Shown here: in pieces, positions 53,556 to 62,442 of the stretch | Layout: the number at the start of each line of letters is the position of its first letter | How positions within the stretch are numbered: the first letter of the stretch is position 1 | Assembly (NCBI GenBank): GCA_002428935.1 | Contig: DIYG01000026.1 | Location: 22,171-86,170 of the forward strand | Source: Halieaceae bacterium UBA6060 | GTDB lineage: Bacteria; Pseudomonadota; Gammaproteobacteria; Pseudomonadales; Halieaceae | Direction: 5' to 3' | Length of the DNA stretch: 64,000 nt | The notes under the pieces: generated by a model | Told to the model about the DNA's origin: nothing | Databases searched by the model: none | What the model saw: only the letters and a program-made list of their open reading frames with translations | Translations under genes and position numbers: made by a program

Positions 53556-53584
53556 GGAGATGGTGCCGACGAGAGGATTTGAAC
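53556..53584 (-). repeat. Right attachment-site copy within tRNA-Thr
   Basis: 29 bp identical to 50372-50400. Here it is part of the intact tRNA gene, whose 3' end was restored by the inserted element. Confidence 0.85.
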
Positions 53585-53636
53585 CTCCGACCCACGCATT
53601 ACGAATGCGTTGCTCTACCAGCTGAGCTACGTCGGC
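53561..53636 (-). tRNA. tRNA-Thr (anticodon CGU)
   Basis: 76 nt including encoded CCA. The cloverleaf is complete: acceptor GCCGACG/CGTCGGC, D-arm GCTC/GAGC, anticodon stem ACGCA/TGCGT with loop TTCGTAA giving anticodon CGU, and T-arm GGAGG-TTCAAAT-CCTCT. It reads the threonine codon ACG. Its 3' half serves as the integration site of the adjacent island. Confidence 0.97.
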
Positions 53637-53773
53637 GCGATGTCATTCGATGATGGTCGTTCGATATACGCGAGGGCGCGCATTCTAAATCCCCGCGCCG
53701 TAGGGCACAAGCATCGGCTAAACGCTCAGCAAATAGCTCTGGCGATAAAAGCCTTCGGAACCTCTAGAGAGCG

Positions 53774-54658
53774 TCACCCTTCACCACCACGCTTACTAAC
53801 CCATTGATAAAACGCCTGGTTGGCAACCGACAGTTTTCGATTTCTCCGCCTGGCCAACATCAGATCCACCTCCAAAGCAGGGCTAAGAGGAACAAAGCGA
53901 AGCTGCTGCTCTCGCTCCGCCATCAAGCGCAGGCCCAGAGTGGCTCCAACACCCTGTTGGGCCATGGCTATGAGCAAAGGAAGAAAATTCGTTTGCATAC
54001 GCACATCAGGCCGGATTCCTTCCGCTTCACAGCTGCGCAAAAACAGATCACGAATGTAATACCCGGATTCGTACATCAGCAATGGCAGCCCGTGGAGATC
54101 CTGAATACGCAGAAAACGGCGCCGCGCCAAGGGATGATCGGGATGGAGAGCGACGCAAAGCTTCTCTTTCAGTAGAGGCAAAAAGCCTAACTCAGCGTCA
54201 TCCGGTTGAGGCTTCCCTGCGATGACCCCTAACTCCAATTCGCCCTGCCGAAGACGGTGTTCGACATCCTGGGTACCAAGCTGGGTAACACTCGCCGTCA
54301 ACTGCGGTTCCCTGCGTAAAAACGCGCCCAGGAGATCCGGGAGATGGTAAGTCGCGACCATCGACGGGCAGGCGATGCTTACCTGTCCTGAAAGCAAGCC
54401 TTTGAGGCTATGCATATCATCCTGCAAGGCCGCTACATCGGCCAACACCCGATCAGCATGAGCAAGTAGCCGCTGCCCCTCCACGGTAAGCCATGCGGTA
54501 GATGACCCACGATCGATAAGACACAAACCCAGTTCGGCTTCGAGTTTTTGCACAGCGATGCTTACGGCGGGCTGTGCCATATCGAGCTCCCGCGCCGCCG
54601 CACTGAATCCCCCATGTTTTGCCACGGAAGCAAAGATTTCGAGCTTACGCAGATCCAT
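53774..54658 (-). CDS. LysR-family regulator of the glutaryl-CoA genes (GcdR-like)
   Basis: 294 aa. Winged helix-turn-helix at the N-terminus (MDLRKLEIFASVAKHGGFSAAARELDMAQPAVSIAVQKLE) and a LysR effector domain (SGQVSIACPSMVATYHLPDLL...). It is divergent from gcdH across 96 bp of very AT-rich DNA, the usual layout for a LysR activator of glutaryl-CoA dehydrogenase. The inducer is probably glutarate or glutaryl-CoA (inference). Confidence 0.88.
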   Translation of the reverse strand: MDLRKLEIFASVAKHGGFSAAARELDMAQPAVSIAVQKLEAELGLCLIDRGSSTAWLTVEGQRLLAHADRVLADVAALQDDMHSLKGLLSGQVSIACPSMVATYHLPDLLGAFLRREPQLTASVTQLGTQDVEHRLRQGELELGVIAGKPQPDDAELGFLPLLKEKLCVALHPDHPLARRRFLRIQDLHGLPLLMYESGYYIRDLFLRSCEAEGIRPDVRMQTNFLPLLIAMAQQGVGATLGLRLMAEREQQLRFVPLSPALEVDLMLARRRNRKLSVANQAFYQWVSKRGGEG

Positions 54659-54666
54659 ATTCTGAG

Positions 54667-54722
54667 AATATATATTTCATATGTATCATATATTTTATCA
54701 ATATATCTGTAATTGCTACTAT
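54667..54722. promoter_or_regulatory. LysR/gcdH divergent operator and gcdH promoter
   Basis: AT-only-like stretch with the dyad ATATG-TAT-CATAT (54679-54691) and flanking ATATAT repeats. TTATCA (54695-54700) with 16-nt spacing to TACTAT (54717-54722) is a plausible gcdH promoter, placing the dyad just upstream of the -35 where a LysR activator would bind. Confidence 0.45.
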
Positions 54723-54754
54723 CTAGACACTCACGTAATAGCAGAGCTATATCC

Positions 54755-55942
54755 ATGGCAGACAAACATTCCACCTGGACGAAACTTCGCTGGGAGGATC
54801 CTTTCCTCTTAGAGTCCCAGATCAACGACGAACAACGAATGGTCATGGATAGCGCCCGCTCCTATGCCCAGGAGCAGCTTCTTCCTAGAGTCAAAGTCGC
54901 GTTTCGCGAAGAGAGTACTGATACGGCCATCTTTACGGAGATGGGGCAACTCGGCTTACTGGGGTCGACCATATCGGGCTACGGTTGCCCAGGTGTGGAC
55001 TACGTCTCCTACGGTCTTGTTGCTCGAGAAGTCGAACGAGTCGACTCGGGCTATCGTTCCATGATGAGCGTTCAGTCGTCGCTGGTCATGTATCCCATTT
55101 ACGCCTACGGGAGCGAAGAACAGCGAGAGCGTTTCCTTCCAGCTCTGGCCCGCGGTGAGTCCATCGGTTGTTTCGGTCTCACGGAGCCAGACCACGGCTC
55201 AGATCCCGGCGGCATGATTACTCGGGCCCGCAGTTGCGACGGTGGTTACCGCCTGTCCGGGGCCAAGATGTGGATCACCAACTCCCCTATTGCCGACGTG
55301 TTTGTGGTGTGGGCTAAAACCGATGACGATGTAATTCGGGGCTTTATCCTGACCGCAGACATGGACGGCCTATCGGCACCCAAGATCGAGGGCAAACATG
55401 CCCTACGAGCGTCCATTACGGGAGAAATCGTGATGGAGGACGTATTCGTCCCCGAAGCGAATCTTCTTCCCAATGTGCAAGGTCTGAAGGGACCTTTCGG
55501 CTGCCTTAACAACGCCCGCTATGGGATTGCCTGGGGAGCCCTGGGCGCCGCCGAGTCCTGCTGGCATGCAGCCCGGAACTACACCATGGAGCGCCATCAG
55601 TTTGGCCGTCCCCTGGCCGCAAACCAGCTAGTCCAACTTAAGCTCGCGGATATGCAAACGGAGATCGCCCTCGGTCTTCAGGGCTGCCTTCGCGCGGGGC
55701 AAATGATGGGAAGCGACGGTATTCCGCCAGAACTCATCTCCCTCATCAAACGCAATTCCTGTGGCAAGGCCCTGGAGATAGCACGGAAGGCTAGAGACAT
55801 GCTTGGCGGCAACGGTATCTCCGACGAGTACCCGGTGATGCGCCATATGGTCAACCTTGAAGTGGTCAACACCTATGAAGGCACTCATGACATTCACGCT
55901 TTGATATTAGGTCGCACACAAACGGATATCCCGGCCTTTTGA
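54755..55942 (+). CDS. gcdH: Glutaryl-CoA dehydrogenase
   Basis: 395 aa from the ATG at 54755. Acyl-CoA dehydrogenase fold with glutaryl-CoA dehydrogenase features: [54 protein letters not shown], the catalytic Glu in [18 protein letters not shown] and the final TDIPAF. It oxidises and decarboxylates glutaryl-CoA to crotonyl-CoA in lysine and glutarate breakdown. It is followed 2 nt later by a family III CoA-transferase, so glutarate is probably activated with succinyl-CoA. Confidence 0.95.
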   Translation: MADKHSTWTKLRWEDPFLLESQINDEQRMVMDSARSYAQEQLLPRVKVAFREESTDTAIFTEMGQLGLLGSTISGYGCPGVDYVSYGLVAREVERVDSGYRSMMSVQSSLVMYPIYAYGSEEQRERFLPALARGESIGCFGLTEPDHGSDPGGMITRARSCDGGYRLSGAKMWITNSPIADVFVVWAKTDDDVIRGFILTADMDGLSAPKIEGKHALRASITGEIVMEDVFVPEANLLPNVQGLKGPFGCLNNARYGIAWGALGAAESCWHAARNYTMERHQFGRPLAANQLVQLKLADMQTEIALGLQGCLRAGQMMGSDGIPPELISLIKRNSCGKALEIARKARDMLGGNGISDEYPVMRHMVNLEVVNTYEGTHDIHALILGRTQTDIPAF

Positions 55943-55944
55943 CC

Positions 55945-57159
55945 ATGGGCACCCTTGACGGACTGAAGGTTCTCGACCTGTCGCGGATTCTTTCGGGGCC
56001 CTGGAGCGCCCAGCTCCTCGCGGACCTCGGTGCCGATGTAATAAAAGTCGAACAGCCGGAGCGTGGCGATGATACGCGCGGCTGGGGGCCTCCCTTCGCC
56101 GAAGCACCGACTCAATCTACTGACGAGGGCTCGTCGAATCGCGAGGCCGCCTATTTCCTTTGCGCCAATCGTGGCAAGCGCTCTATCACCCTGGATTTCA
56201 AGCATGAGGACGGCCTTGCAGAAGTACGGCGTCTGGCCAGGGATTGCGACGTCCTCATAGAGAACTTTAAAGCCGGAGCCCTGACGCGCATGGGCCTGGG
56301 CTACGACACCCTGGCACAGGAAAATCCTGGATTGGTCTACTGCTCAATTACCGGTTTTGGACATACCGGACCCTACCGCGACAAACCCGGCTACGACTTC
56401 CTGGTCCAGGCCATGGGAGGCCTGATGAGCGTTACTGGTGAGAGCGACGATCAACCCGGGGGCGGCCCGCAAAAAATTGGTGTAGCCCTTTCGGATATTC
56501 TCACGGGCCTGTATGCAAGCACGGCGGTTTTGGCTGCCCTACGCGAGCGCGATAAATCGGGCAAAGGTCAGCACATCGATCTCGCGCTACTGGACGTCAC
56601 TACCGCCTGCCTGGCAAATCAGGCAAGCAATTACCTCATCGGCGGGGTTGTCCCCGAGCGCCTGGGGAACGCACACCCTAACATCGTGCCTTATCAGTCC
56701 TTTTCCACGAGCGACGGTCACATGATCCTGGCCGTGGGTAACGATCAGCAGTTTGCCCGCTTTGCCACGGTCCTGGAGCGCCCTGAACTGGGTGAAGACC
56801 CTCGCTTTGCCACTAACGCCGCCCGTGTTGAACATCGACGGGAGCTCCTGGCAATCATCGAACCTCTTTTAAAAACCCGCCCCAGTGCTGAATGGTTGCA
56901 GCGCTTTGCGGATGTCAACGTACCAGCGGGCCCTCTAAACACCATTGACCAGGTGTTTTCCGATCCCCAGGTGCTCGCACGAGACATGGTTGTTCCGATG
57001 ACGCACGAAAGCCTTGGCGAACTCGCCCTGGTGGGGAACCCCATAAAGCTGTCGCGAACCCCGATTACCTACCAAAGGCCGCCACCCACCCTCGGCGAGC
57101 ACAATCCCCGAGATCCATCGACGCGCACAAGTTGGCTAGATACTTCAACAGAGAGTTGA
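55945..57159 (+). CDS. Family III CoA-transferase (probable succinyl-CoA:glutarate CoA-transferase)
   Basis: 404 aa from the ATG at 55945, two bases after the gcdH stop. CaiB/BaiF motifs: LDGLKVLDLSRILSGPWSAQLLADLGADVIKVE, the catalytic Asp in KPGYDFLVQAMGG, HIDLALLDVT and PAGPLNTIDQVFSDPQV. Placement directly after gcdH makes succinyl-CoA:glutarate CoA-transferase the best guess. The substrate cannot be fixed by sequence alone. Confidence 0.88.
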   Translation: MGTLDGLKVLDLSRILSGPWSAQLLADLGADVIKVEQPERGDDTRGWGPPFAEAPTQSTDEGSSNREAAYFLCANRGKRSITLDFKHEDGLAEVRRLARDCDVLIENFKAGALTRMGLGYDTLAQENPGLVYCSITGFGHTGPYRDKPGYDFLVQAMGGLMSVTGESDDQPGGGPQKIGVALSDILTGLYASTAVLAALRERDKSGKGQHIDLALLDVTTACLANQASNYLIGGVVPERLGNAHPNIVPYQSFSTSDGHMILAVGNDQQFARFATVLERPELGEDPRFATNAARVEHRRELLAIIEPLLKTRPSAEWLQRFADVNVPAGPLNTIDQVFSDPQVLARDMVVPMTHESLGELALVGNPIKLSRTPITYQRPPPTLGEHNPRDPSTRTSWLDTSTES

Positions 57160-57216
57160 TTCGTCGTCTCCAGTGGTAACGAGATTTTCTACGAACAGAC
57201 TCAGGGCCTAGGGACC

Positions 57217-58629
57217 TCAACACTCCACAAAGCTGACCGGCACTTCCAGGACGTTCACTGCCAAGCCACCGCGAGCGGTCTCTTTGTATTTGTCCTGCAT
57301 GTCTCGCCCCGTGTCGCGCATGGTCTTGATTACCTGATCCAGGGACACGTAGTGCTCCCCGGATCCACGCAGCGCCATTCGTGCAGCGGATATGGCCTTG
57401 ATGGCTCCCATGGCATTGCGCTCGATGCAGGGCACCTGCACTAGGCCACCGATAGGATCGCAGGTCAGCCCGAGGTTATGCTCCATGGCGATTTCCGCCG
57501 CGTTCTCAACCTGGGCTGGGGTGCCCCCGAGCGCTTCCGCGAGAGCTCCCGCGGCCATGGAACAAGCGGAGCCCACTTCGCCCTGACAGCCCACCTCGGC
57601 CCCCGAGATGGAGGCATTGATCTTGTACAAAATACCGATAGCGCCAGCCGTAAGCAGGAAGCGACAGATATCGTCCTCCGTGGCACCCTGACAGTGACTC
57701 ATAAAGTACTTGAGCACAGCGGGAATAATCCCCGCGGCACCGTTCGTCGGCGCCGTTACGATTCGCCCTCCCGCCGCGTTTTCTTCATTCACCGCCAGGG
57801 CGTAGAGCGTCACCCAGTCCATGGTATTGAGCGATGAATCACCCAGGGAATCGCTCTGCACCTTTAACTGGCGATACAGCTGAGCCGCGCGACGCTTAAC
57901 CTTGAGACCGCCGGGCATAATGCCCTCAGTGTGACAACCTCGATCAATGCAGGACTCCATCACGGACCACAGCTTGAGGAGCTGCTCCCGTATCACCTCC
58001 TCTTCGCGCCAGGCCCGTTCATTGGCCATCATCAAGGCACTGATCGACAGGCCCTGCTCGCGACACTGATCAAGGAGGCTCGCCGCCGTCGAAAAAGCGA
58101 AGGGCACCGGTGTGGGGTCATCGACAATTAAGTCTTCCCCCGAAGCCGCGGACTCGTCGAGAACAAACCCACCGCCGACGGAGTAATACACGCGACTCAG
58201 TAGAGCCTCTCCCCCTTCGTCGACGGCGGTAAATCGCATGCCGTTGGCGTGATAGGGCAGCGATTCACTGCGATGCATGATGAGATCATTGCGATAACTG
58301 AAATCAATGCGCTGTTTGCCAGCGAGGAGCAACCAGCCCTCTTCACGCGCCCGCTCCACGCGTTCGGCGATGCCATCCACAGCAACGTTCTCTGGCGTTT
58401 CGCCTTCCAAACCGAGGATCACCGCCTTGGGAGAACCATGACCGGCGCCCGTCGCGCCGAGGGAGCCGTACAGCTCCGCACACAGGCGTCGCGTAGGGGA
58501 TAGGAGTCCTTGGGCCTCCACTAAAGCGACGAACTGACGCGCAGCGACCATAGGTCCTACGGTATGGGAGCTGGACGGGCCGATCCCAACCTTGAAGAGA
58601 TCGAACACACTGATGCTCAACGCTTGCAC
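57217..58629 (-). CDS. sdaA: L-serine ammonia-lyase (iron-sulfur, single chain)
   Basis: 470 aa. The start is a GTG at 58629; the conserved part begins [23 protein letters not shown]. Beta domain (ASB) then catalytic alpha domain with the [4Fe-4S] cysteines: [17 protein letters not shown], a cysteine near [23 protein letters not shown] and one in [18 protein letters not shown]. The last residue of the protein is Cys (SFVEC), the tail cysteine that occupies the active-site iron in the Legionella type enzyme. It converts serine to pyruvate and ammonia. It appears monocistronic. Confidence 0.95.
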   Translation of the reverse strand: MQALSISVFDLFKVGIGPSSSHTVGPMVAARQFVALVEAQGLLSPTRRLCAELYGSLGATGAGHGSPKAVILGLEGETPENVAVDGIAERVERAREEGWLLLAGKQRIDFSYRNDLIMHRSESLPYHANGMRFTAVDEGGEALLSRVYYSVGGGFVLDESAASGEDLIVDDPTPVPFAFSTAASLLDQCREQGLSISALMMANERAWREEEVIREQLLKLWSVMESCIDRGCHTEGIMPGGLKVKRRAAQLYRQLKVQSDSLGDSSLNTMDWVTLYALAVNEENAAGGRIVTAPTNGAAGIIPAVLKYFMSHCQGATEDDICRFLLTAGAIGILYKINASISGAEVGCQGEVGSACSMAAGALAEALGGTPAQVENAAEIAMEHNLGLTCDPIGGLVQVPCIERNAMGAIKAISAARMALRGSGEHYVSLDQVIKTMRDTGRDMQDKYKETARGGLAVNVLEVPVSFVEC

Positions 58630-58801
58630 CCTCTGTCGTATGATACCTCGCAGAATTATCCTTCGACCGATGGAGGAATGGCTACTCTTTTAGCTGCTAG
58701 CTATAACCTCATATTGCCCATGGAATTAAAAAGGCAGAACACTTGCTACCTTTGGCCGAGACCGGCCCAAACAATCCTAGTAACTCCTTAAGGATCTCGC
58801 C

Positions 58802-59950
58802 GTGCAGAAGCTTACTCGCACCCTCGCAAGCCTTGTGACCCTGAGCCTCGGAGGGCTCAGCGCAGCCTTGGGTTCCGCCAAAGAATTACCCTTGGAACGC
58901 CTCCGCCTGCCTCCGGGATTCGATGTTTCTGTGTACGCGGAGGTAGAAAACGCGCGTCAGATGACGCTCGGCGAAAGGGGTGTGGTCTACGTAGGCAGCA
59001 GGCGCGCAGGAAAAGTCCACGCGGTGCTCGATCACGATGGGGATTTCCGTGCCGACGAAGTTGTGCTCGTGGCTGAAGATCTGAGCCTGCCATCTGGAGT
59101 AGCGTGGCGTGACGGCGATCTCTATGTGGGTGCGGTATCGACCATCTATCGTTTTCCGGGTATCGACGCGGCCTTACCCCAGATCCCGGAGGCCGTTGTG
59201 ATCACCGATCAACTCCCCGGAGAGCGCCATCACGGCTGGAAGTACTTGAAGTTCGGACCCGACGGCCTGTTGTACCTGCCGGTGGGAGCCCCTTGCAATA
59301 TTTGCGATCCTGAAGAGCCCTTCGCGACGATACTGCGCCTGGACATCAATGCCCCAGAGAACTGGGATATCGTCGCCCGGGGTGTGCGCAACAGCGTTGG
59401 CTTTGACTGGGACCCCGCCACGGGCGACCTGTGGTTCACGGACAACGGTCGCGATCATCTTGGCGACGAACTGCCGCCCTGTGAACTCAATCATCTTAGC
59501 GACGCCGGCCAGCATTTCGGCTATCCCTATTTCCATGGCGCAGGGATCGCCGACCCAGAATTTGGCGAGGCTGGCGCCGAGGCCAGCGAGTACCGCGAGC
59601 CCGCCCTCACCCTCGGCCCTCACACCGCACCGGTGGGCATGACCTTCTACACCGGTCGGCGTTTTCCCCAGCGCTATCGGAACGATGTGCTGCTCGCGGA
59701 GCATGGCAGCTGGAATCGTAGCGACGAAGCCGGACCGACAGGCTATCGACTCATGCACGCCGAGCGAGACCGCAATGGCGATCTCCGTTATGAAGTCTTT
59801 ATCGACGGCTGGTTAAACGAAGACGGCACGCGTTGGGGACGCCCGGCCGATATCCTGGAACTGCCCGACGGCAGCTTGCTAGTCTCCGATGATCACGCGG
59901 GGGTGATCTATCGTATTAGCTACTCCGCCGCCCCAGAAGGAGCCAATTAA
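58802..59950 (+). CDS. Exported PQQ-type sugar dehydrogenase, L-sorbosone dehydrogenase-like
   Basis: 382 aa from GTG 58802 behind AAGGA. Signal peptide LTRTLASLVTLSLGGLSAALGSA. Six-bladed beta-propeller of the GDH-B/sorbosone dehydrogenase type: LRLPPGFDVSVYAEVENARQM, LPGERHHGWKYLKFGPDGLLYLPVGAPCNICDPE, RGVRNSVGFDWDPATGDLWFTDNGRDHLGDE, GYPYFHG and LLAEHGSWNRSDEAGPTGYR. These use PQQ to oxidise sugars in the periplasm; some members have no proven substrate. The stop overlaps the convergent lyase gene by 4 bp. Confidence 0.88.
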   Translation: MQKLTRTLASLVTLSLGGLSAALGSAKELPLERLRLPPGFDVSVYAEVENARQMTLGERGVVYVGSRRAGKVHAVLDHDGDFRADEVVLVAEDLSLPSGVAWRDGDLYVGAVSTIYRFPGIDAALPQIPEAVVITDQLPGERHHGWKYLKFGPDGLLYLPVGAPCNICDPEEPFATILRLDINAPENWDIVARGVRNSVGFDWDPATGDLWFTDNGRDHLGDELPPCELNHLSDAGQHFGYPYFHGAGIADPEFGEAGAEASEYREPALTLGPHTAPVGMTFYTGRRFPQRYRNDVLLAEHGSWNRSDEAGPTGYRLMHAERDRNGDLRYEVFIDGWLNEDGTRWGRPADILELPDGSLLVSDDHAGVIYRISYSAAPEGAN

Positions 59951-60846
59951 TCCGTCGGAGTTTGCGTCAATCCTTCTATGGCACGCTGCACATCGAGGGT
60001 TCGCTGCGCCTGCTCCCGGTGAAGGAGTTCCACCATGCGCCCTTCCACACGAATGACGCCTTTTCCCTGATTCTCCCGCTGCGTAAACGCTTCCACCACG
60101 ATCTCTGCCCAGGCGAGCTCCGTTTCCGTTGGCGCGAAAACCTCATTGGCGATGGAAAGCTGCGAGGGGTGAATCAGCGTTTTGCCATCAAATCCGTAGT
60201 GCAGACCCTGAAGGCATTCTCGTTCCAAGCCATGGTTGTCCTCGATATCGTTAAACACCCCATCCAGGGCGATCAAGTCATAGGCCCTCGCTGCAGTTAC
60301 CAACACTGAGAGCGCGTAAGCAAAGCAGGATCGATGTTCATCGGGGACGGCGCGCTGGGCCTTCGCCAGATCATTGGTCCCCAACACAAATGCTTGCAGC
60401 CCCGTGCTGGCCGCCGCTTCGGCAAGTTCTGCCAAAGCCATCAGCGCCTTGGGGGTCTCGATCATCGCCCAAATAGGTAGCTCACTGGCGCCGCAGGCCG
60501 TGAGGGCGGTTCGCGCCTCGGTGAGCATGGCAACGCTTTCAATTTTAGGTAGGAGCAGTGCATCGGGCCTTGCCTCGGCTACCGCTGCAAGATCGTCATG
60601 TCCCCAGGGGGTGTCGAGACCATTGATGCGAACCACCACCTCCCGCGCGCCGTAACCGCGGCCATCGACGGCGGTGACCACCCTATCGCGAGCTTCGGAT
60701 TTGACCTCCGGAGCCACGGCATCCTCAAGATCGAGAATCAATACATCGGCCGCAAGTTGCCGGGCCTTCTCCAGAGCCCTCGGGTTGGCGCCGGGCATGT
60801 ACAAGCAAGAGCGTCGGGGTCGGAACGATGGCCGCGCGTCAGTCAC
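59947..60846 (-). CDS. HpcH/HpaI-family CoA ester lyase (CitE/malyl-CoA lyase-like)
   Basis: 299 aa from GTG 60846, which overlaps the crotonase stop by 8 bp; the longer frame to 60960 lies inside the crotonase gene and is not family-like. Motifs: RRSCLYMPGANPRALEKARQLAADVLILDLEDAV, VVRINGLDTPWGHDDL, LPIWAMIETPKAL, FVLGTNDLAKAQRA and GFDGKTLIHPSQLSIANEVF. The family cleaves or hydrolyses malyl-, citramalyl- or related beta-hydroxyacyl-CoA. Coupling to a crotonase suggests a short acyl-CoA degradation route; the substrate is unknown. Confidence 0.9.
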   Translation of the reverse strand: MTDARPSFRPRRSCLYMPGANPRALEKARQLAADVLILDLEDAVAPEVKSEARDRVVTAVDGRGYGAREVVVRINGLDTPWGHDDLAAVAEARPDALLLPKIESVAMLTEARTALTACGASELPIWAMIETPKALMALAELAEAAASTGLQAFVLGTNDLAKAQRAVPDEHRSCFAYALSVLVTAARAYDLIALDGVFNDIEDNHGLERECLQGLHYGFDGKTLIHPSQLSIANEVFAPTETELAWAEIVVEAFTQRENQGKGVIRVEGRMVELLHREQAQRTLDVQRAIEGLTQTPTD

Positions 60847-61642
60847 GGAAGTTCCCCACACGCCCCTCCATACCCGCGGCAATCGCCTCCAATTGATTCG
60901 GCGAACCAATGAGGGGTTCCTGAAGCTCCGATTCGCGAAGGAGCAAGGTCGCTGCATCATCGTGGCTTACGGTATTGAGCAAAGCCTTGGCGGCCTGCAC
61001 CGCGTCGGGGCTTTTCGCAACGATTTCTGCGGCGAGCTCCAAAGCCCTCTCCCGAGGTGTCTCGCTGAGGTGCGTGGCAAAGCCGTATTCCTTGGCCTCT
61101 TCTCCGCTAAAGACGCGGCCCGTGTAGGTCAGTTCCCGAAGAACGTCGTCGCGGGCCAGAGCCCGCATAATCGGCGTCCCTGCCATATCCGGCACGAGGC
61201 CCCATTTGATCTCCAGGATCGACAGCTTCGTCTCCGGGTGCACCAGGCGCATATCACTTCCCAGCATGATCTGAAAACCACCGCCCAGGGCGGCTCCATG
61301 AACTGCTGCGATCACCGGCACCCGTAAGCTACGCCAGCCCCAGACGGCCTGCTGTGGTCGATTCGCAATACCGTGGGTACGGTCCGTGAGACGTTCCAGC
61401 TTGCCCTCGGAGCTGTCGGCGTTAGCCATGGCAGCAAACAAAGACATGTCCAGCCCCGCGCAAAACGCTCGCCCTTCGCCCGACATGACCACCGCGCGAA
61501 CGGAACGCTCACTATCCAACATCGCCGCCGTATCGATAAGGGCATCGAACAGCTCGTTGTTTATGGCGTTCATTTTGTCCGGTCGGTTCAGGCGTACATC
61601 GGCGACCCCGTCTTGGATGGAAACGCTCAGTACATCGGTCAT
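60839..61642 (-). CDS. Enoyl-CoA hydratase/isomerase family (crotonase) protein
   Basis: 267 aa; GGAG lies ahead of the ATG. Crotonase signatures: SGEGRAFCAGLDMSLF (oxyanion hole) and VPVIAAVHGAALGGGFQIMLGSDMRLV, with DVLRELTYTGRVFSGEEAKEYGFATHL in the second half. At the second glutamate position the helix reads SILEIKWGLVPDM, so it may act as an isomerase or hydrolase and not a strict hydratase. The ATG overlaps the omega-amidase stop by 4 bp (ATGA) and the gene runs into the CitE-like gene, giving a four-gene overlapping run on the minus strand. Confidence 0.9.
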   Translation of the reverse strand: MTDVLSVSIQDGVADVRLNRPDKMNAINNELFDALIDTAAMLDSERSVRAVVMSGEGRAFCAGLDMSLFAAMANADSSEGKLERLTDRTHGIANRPQQAVWGWRSLRVPVIAAVHGAALGGGFQIMLGSDMRLVHPETKLSILEIKWGLVPDMAGTPIMRALARDDVLRELTYTGRVFSGEEAKEYGFATHLSETPRERALELAAEIVAKSPDAVQAAKALLNTVSHDDAATLLLRESELQEPLIGSPNQLEAIAAGMEGRVGNFRD

Positions 61643-62442
61643 TCATCTGCTCCTTTATCGCTGGGGTCAGGATTTGTAAGACGGAAGGCATCTGCATCCA
61701 GATGCGTGGGGAAAGACTCCCGATATCTCAGTAATTCAGCGCCACTAAAACTCACGGTGGCGATGCCATCGCGGTCACCGAGATCGGTGAGCACCTCACC
61801 TCGGGCATCAATGGCCATGCTGTCACCGCGGTATTCCAGGCCGTTTGCATCGCTACCGATACGATTCACGCCAACCACGGCAGCGAGATTCTCGATAGCT
61901 CGGGCCTGGAGCAATACGCGCCAATGATGAGCGCGAGGTGCCGGCCAATTGGCCACGTAGAACAGCAGATCGTAATCCTCGCGATTGCGACTGAATACGG
62001 GGAAGCGCAGGTCGTAACAAACCTCGGGTTTGATGCGCCAGTCACGCCAGGACAACACCACGCGTTGGTCACCGGCCGCGTAGCGTTTATGCTCGCCGGC
62101 CATGCGAAACAAATGACGTTTGTCGTAGCTTTGCACCGTATCCGGTGTGACAAACAACAGCCGGTTATAGACAGCACCCCGATCTTCGATGGCCACGCTG
62201 CCCGCGACGGCGCAATCGTAGTCCCGCGCGATAGCGCGCATCCAGACTTGCGTGGGACCACCCGGGGCTTCCGCATTGGCCAGGGCGTTCATGGAAAAAC
62301 CCGTGGTGAACATCTCCGGAAGCAGGATGAGATCCGTCTGCGGGTTGTTTCGCGCCAGAGTCGCGGTGAACTGCGCCCGATTGTCTTTGGGGTTTTCCCA
62401 GGCCAGCTCGTGCTGCACCAGGGTGACTCTTAAATCGTGCAC
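61639..62442 (-). CDS. yafV: Omega-amidase (nitrilase superfamily, YafV-like)
   Basis: 267 aa from GTG 62442, overlapping the aminotransferase stop by 13 bp. The nitrilase triad is present: Glu43 (LLPEMFTTGFSM), Lys108 (SYDKRHLF) and Cys142 (PEVCYDLRFPVF). YafV/Nit2-type enzymes hydrolyse 2-oxoglutaramate, the by-product of glutamine transamination. Coupling to a YbdL-like aminotransferase supports methionine salvage with glutamine as amino donor. Confidence 0.92.
   Translation of the reverse strand: MHDLRVTLVQHELAWENPKDNRAQFTATLARNNPQTDLILLPEMFTTGFSMNALANAEAPGGPTQVWMRAIARDYDCAVAGSVAIEDRGAVYNRLLFVTPDTVQSYDKRHLFRMAGEHKRYAAGDQRVVLSWRDWRIKPEVCYDLRFPVFSRNREDYDLLFYVANWPAPRAHHWRVLLQARAIENLAAVVGVNRIGSDANGLEYRGDSMAIDARGEVLTDLGDRDGIATVSFSGAELLRYRESFPTHLDADAFRLTNPDPSDKGADE

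Noticed and set aside
53528..53653. Continuation of the transposase-remnant frame through the tRNA gene
   Set aside because: The residues (REDLNLRPTHYECVALPAEL) are a translation of tRNA-Thr, a common artefact.
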